A stretch of DNA of 64,000 nt from Inhella sp. (GTDB lineage Bacteria > Pseudomonadota > Gammaproteobacteria > Burkholderiales > Burkholderiaceae_C): NCBI RefSeq assembly GCF_027532025.1, contig NZ_JAPZSY010000012.1, positions 1-64,000 of the forward strand, written 5' to 3'. This document shows, piece by piece, positions 62,326-64,000 of this stretch. Made by a program: the position numbers and the translations under genes. The notes under the pieces were generated by a model, which worked only from the letters and a program-made list of their open reading frames with translations, searched no databases and was not told the DNA's origin. The first letter of the stretch is position 1. Every line of letters begins with the position of its first letter.

Positions 62326-63999
62326 GTGGACAAGATCTGGCTCAAGCACTATTCGCCCGGCGTGCCGGCGGAAATCAACCCCAGCCGCTACGGCAACCTG
62401 ATCGAGTTGATCGAAACCGCCTTCAAGGCGCACGCCAGCAAGCCGGCCTACAAGATGATGGGCGCGTCCTTGAGCTTCGCCCAGGTGGACGAAGCCTCGC
62501 GCGCGCTGGCGGCCTACTTGCAAGGCCTGGGGCTGGTCAAGGGTGACCGCGTGGCCATCATGATGCCCAACGTCTTCCAGTACCCGGTGGCCATCGCCGC
62601 CGTGCTGCGCGCGGGCTTCGTGGCCGTCAACGTCAACCCGCTCTACACCCCGCGCGAGCTGGAGCACCAGCTCAAGGACAGCGGCGCCAAGGCCATCGTC
62701 ATCGTCGAGAACTTCGCTTCGACGCTGAAGGAGGTCTACGACAAGGTGCCCACCAAGCACGTGGTGCTGGCCGCCATCGGCGACCTGTTCGGCTTCTTCA
62801 AGGGCAAGCTGATCAATTACGTGGTGCGCAAGAAGAACAAGATCGCGCCGGTCGAGTTCCCGGGGATGGTGCGCTTCAACGCCGCCGTGGCCAAGGGCCG
62901 CGGCATGACCTACACGCCGCCCAGCCTCAAGGCCGACGATGTGGCCTTGCTGCAGTACACCGGCGGCACCACGGGCGTGAGCAAAGGCGCCGTGCTGCTG
63001 CACCGCAACCTGGTGGCCAACGTGCTGCAGGCCGAGGCCTTCTACGACGCCGCCTTGAAGAAGGTGCCCGCGGGCGAGCAGGTGCACACCGTGTGCGCAC
63101 TGCCGCTCTACCACATCTTCGGTTTCACGGCCAACCTGATGCTGTCCATGCACAAGGGCGGCGTGAACGTGCTGATCCCCAACGCGCGCGACCTGCCGGC
63201 CACGCTCAAAGAGCTCAGCCAGCACACCATCCACAGCTTCCCGGCGGTGAATACCTTGTTCAATGCCCTGGCCAACCACCCCGAGTTCAACACGGTGGAC
63301 TGGAGCCATCTGGTCATTTGCGTGGGCGGCGGCATGGCCGTGCAGCAGGGCACCGCCAAGCTGTGGCTCGAGAAGACCGGCTGCCCGATCTGCGAGGGCT
63401 ACGGCCTGAGCGAAACCTCGCCCGTGGCCACCTGCAACCCCTGCGACAGCACGGCCTACACCGGCACCATCGGCGTGCCCGTGTGCAACACCGAGCTGAA
63501 GTTGCTGGACGACGATGGCAACGAAGTGCCCTCGCCCGGCCCCGGCGAAATCGCCATCAAGGGCCCGCAGGTGATGGCCGGCTACTGGCAGCGCCCGGAC
63601 GAAACCGCCAAGGTCATGACGCCCGACGGCTTCTTCCGCACCGGCGACGTGGGCATGGTGGACGAGCGCGGCTTCTTCCGCATCGTCGACCGCAAGAAGG
63701 ACATGATCCTGGTCAGCGGCTTCAACGTCTACCCGAACGAGATCGAAGACGTGCTGTCGCAAATGCCCGGCATCCTGGAGTGCGCCGCGGTGGGCGTGCC
63801 CGACGAAAAGGCCGGCGAGGCGGTGAAGGTGGTCATCGTGAAGAAAGACCCGGCCGTGACCGACGCCGACGTGCGCGCCTTCTGCGAGGCCAACCTCACG
63901 GGCTACAAGCGCCCCAAGATCGTCGAGTTCCGCACCGAGCTGCCCAAGACCCCGGTGGGCAAGATCCTGCGCCGCGAACTCCGCGACAAACAGAAATAG
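62326..63999 (+). CDS. fadD: Long-chain acyl-CoA synthetase
   Basis: 557 residues from GTG 62326, preceded by GAAGGAGAC. Complete AMP-binding enzyme: YTGGTTGVSKGAVLLH (P-loop), the adenylation-domain motif GYGLSETSPVATCNP, TGDVGMVDERGFFRIVDRKKDMILVSGFNVYPNEIED (hinge/linker) and the catalytic Lys near the end in PKTPVGKILRRELR. It activates fatty acids with ATP and CoA for beta-oxidation or storage. The stop lies at the window end. Divergent from the envelope operon with a 172-bp gap. Confidence 0.95.
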   Translation: MDKIWLKHYSPGVPAEINPSRYGNLIELIETAFKAHASKPAYKMMGASLSFAQVDEASRALAAYLQGLGLVKGDRVAIMMPNVFQYPVAIAAVLRAGFVAVNVNPLYTPRELEHQLKDSGAKAIVIVENFASTLKEVYDKVPTKHVVLAAIGDLFGFFKGKLINYVVRKKNKIAPVEFPGMVRFNAAVAKGRGMTYTPPSLKADDVALLQYTGGTTGVSKGAVLLHRNLVANVLQAEAFYDAALKKVPAGEQVHTVCALPLYHIFGFTANLMLSMHKGGVNVLIPNARDLPATLKELSQHTIHSFPAVNTLFNALANHPEFNTVDWSHLVICVGGGMAVQQGTAKLWLEKTGCPICEGYGLSETSPVATCNPCDSTAYTGTIGVPVCNTELKLLDDDGNEVPSPGPGEIAIKGPQVMAGYWQRPDETAKVMTPDGFFRTGDVGMVDERGFFRIVDRKKDMILVSGFNVYPNEIEDVLSQMPGILECAAVGVPDEKAGEAVKVVIVKKDPAVTDADVRAFCEANLTGYKRPKIVEFRTELPKTPVGKILRRELRDKQK

Positions 64000-64000
64000 G

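Overview
The window looks like chromosomal DNA of a GC-rich betaproteobacterium of the order Burkholderiales, probably near the Rubrivivax/Leptothrix/Ideonella/Comamonadaceae group. This is inferred from very high GC with strong third-position bias, from lineage-typical families (DUF1631, Smg, DUF1415, COG4324-type aminopeptidase, polyhydroxyalkanoic-acid-system protein, three-gene pntAA-pntAB-pntB transhydrogenase) and from gene order such as rplM-rpsI-erpA-anmK-M23 peptidase-tyrS. No rRNA, tRNA or CRISPR array was recognised. Coding density is high and many neighbouring genes overlap by 4 bp (ATGA/GTGA).

Layout. 0-0.8 kb: right end of an IS3-family insertion sequence abutting an apparently 5'-truncated gene. 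0.8-4 kb: acyl-CoA dehydrogenase plus APH-fold kinase (ACAD10/11- or LvaA/LvaC-like pair), divergent from a Crp/Fnr regulator. 4-8 kb: lipoprotein, MgtC/DUF4010 membrane protein, NTF2-like protein and pyruvate kinase. 8-10.3 kb: Lrp/AsnC regulator divergent from a stand-alone acetolactate synthase large subunit. 10.3-18.7 kb: a long minus-strand run with ABC exporter, pgk, azlCD, head-GIN protein, lipoprotein, htpX, fmt and def. 18.8-21.6 kb: LysM protein, dprA, smg. 21.6-27.5 kb: DUF1631 protein, secF, secD, yajC. 27.6-32.7 kb: enoyl-CoA hydratase-like protein, two tandem paralogous small Cys proteins, ProQ/FinO protein, htpG, srkA. 32.7-39.3 kb: GNAT, rplM-rpsI, erpA, anmK, M23 peptidase, tyrS, small membrane protein. 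39.3-48.6 kb: nucleotidase, DUF1415, M20 amidohydrolase, NAD(P)-binding reductase-like protein, molybdopterin oxidoreductase, aminopeptidase-like lipoprotein, PHA-system protein, POT transporter, acyl-CoA-binding protein. 48.7-53.7 kb: WS/DGAT acyltransferase, Nudix hydrolase, pntAA-AB-B. 53.8-62.2 kb: an accessory block with an ECF sigma factor, a membrane Ser/Thr kinase with TPR-like sensor, and a convergent five-gene envelope operon. 62.3-64 kb: fadD.

How the genes work together. Much of the window is housekeeping: protein maturation (def, fmt), protein export (secDF-yajC), ribosome (rplM, rpsI), Fe-S assembly (erpA), folding and quality control (htpG, htpX), glycolysis (pgk, pyk). A second theme is acyl-CoA and storage-lipid metabolism: acyl-CoA dehydrogenase, enoyl-CoA hydratase, ACBP, WS/DGAT, PHA protein, fadD, with pnt supplying NADPH balance.

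The least explained part is 53.8-62.2 kb. An ECF sigma factor of the type usually paired with Ser/Thr kinases sits with such a kinase and faces an operon encoding two paralogous secreted proteins, an uncharacterised periplasmic protein, a CsgG-like lipoprotein and a polyproline-linker lipoprotein with a probable beta-propeller. No curli subunit genes accompany it. I treat this as the main candidate for an undescribed envelope system. Other points worth attention are an in-frame palindromic repeat inside the acyl-CoA dehydrogenase gene and candidate operators at pyk, lrp/ilvB and the Crp/Fnr gene.
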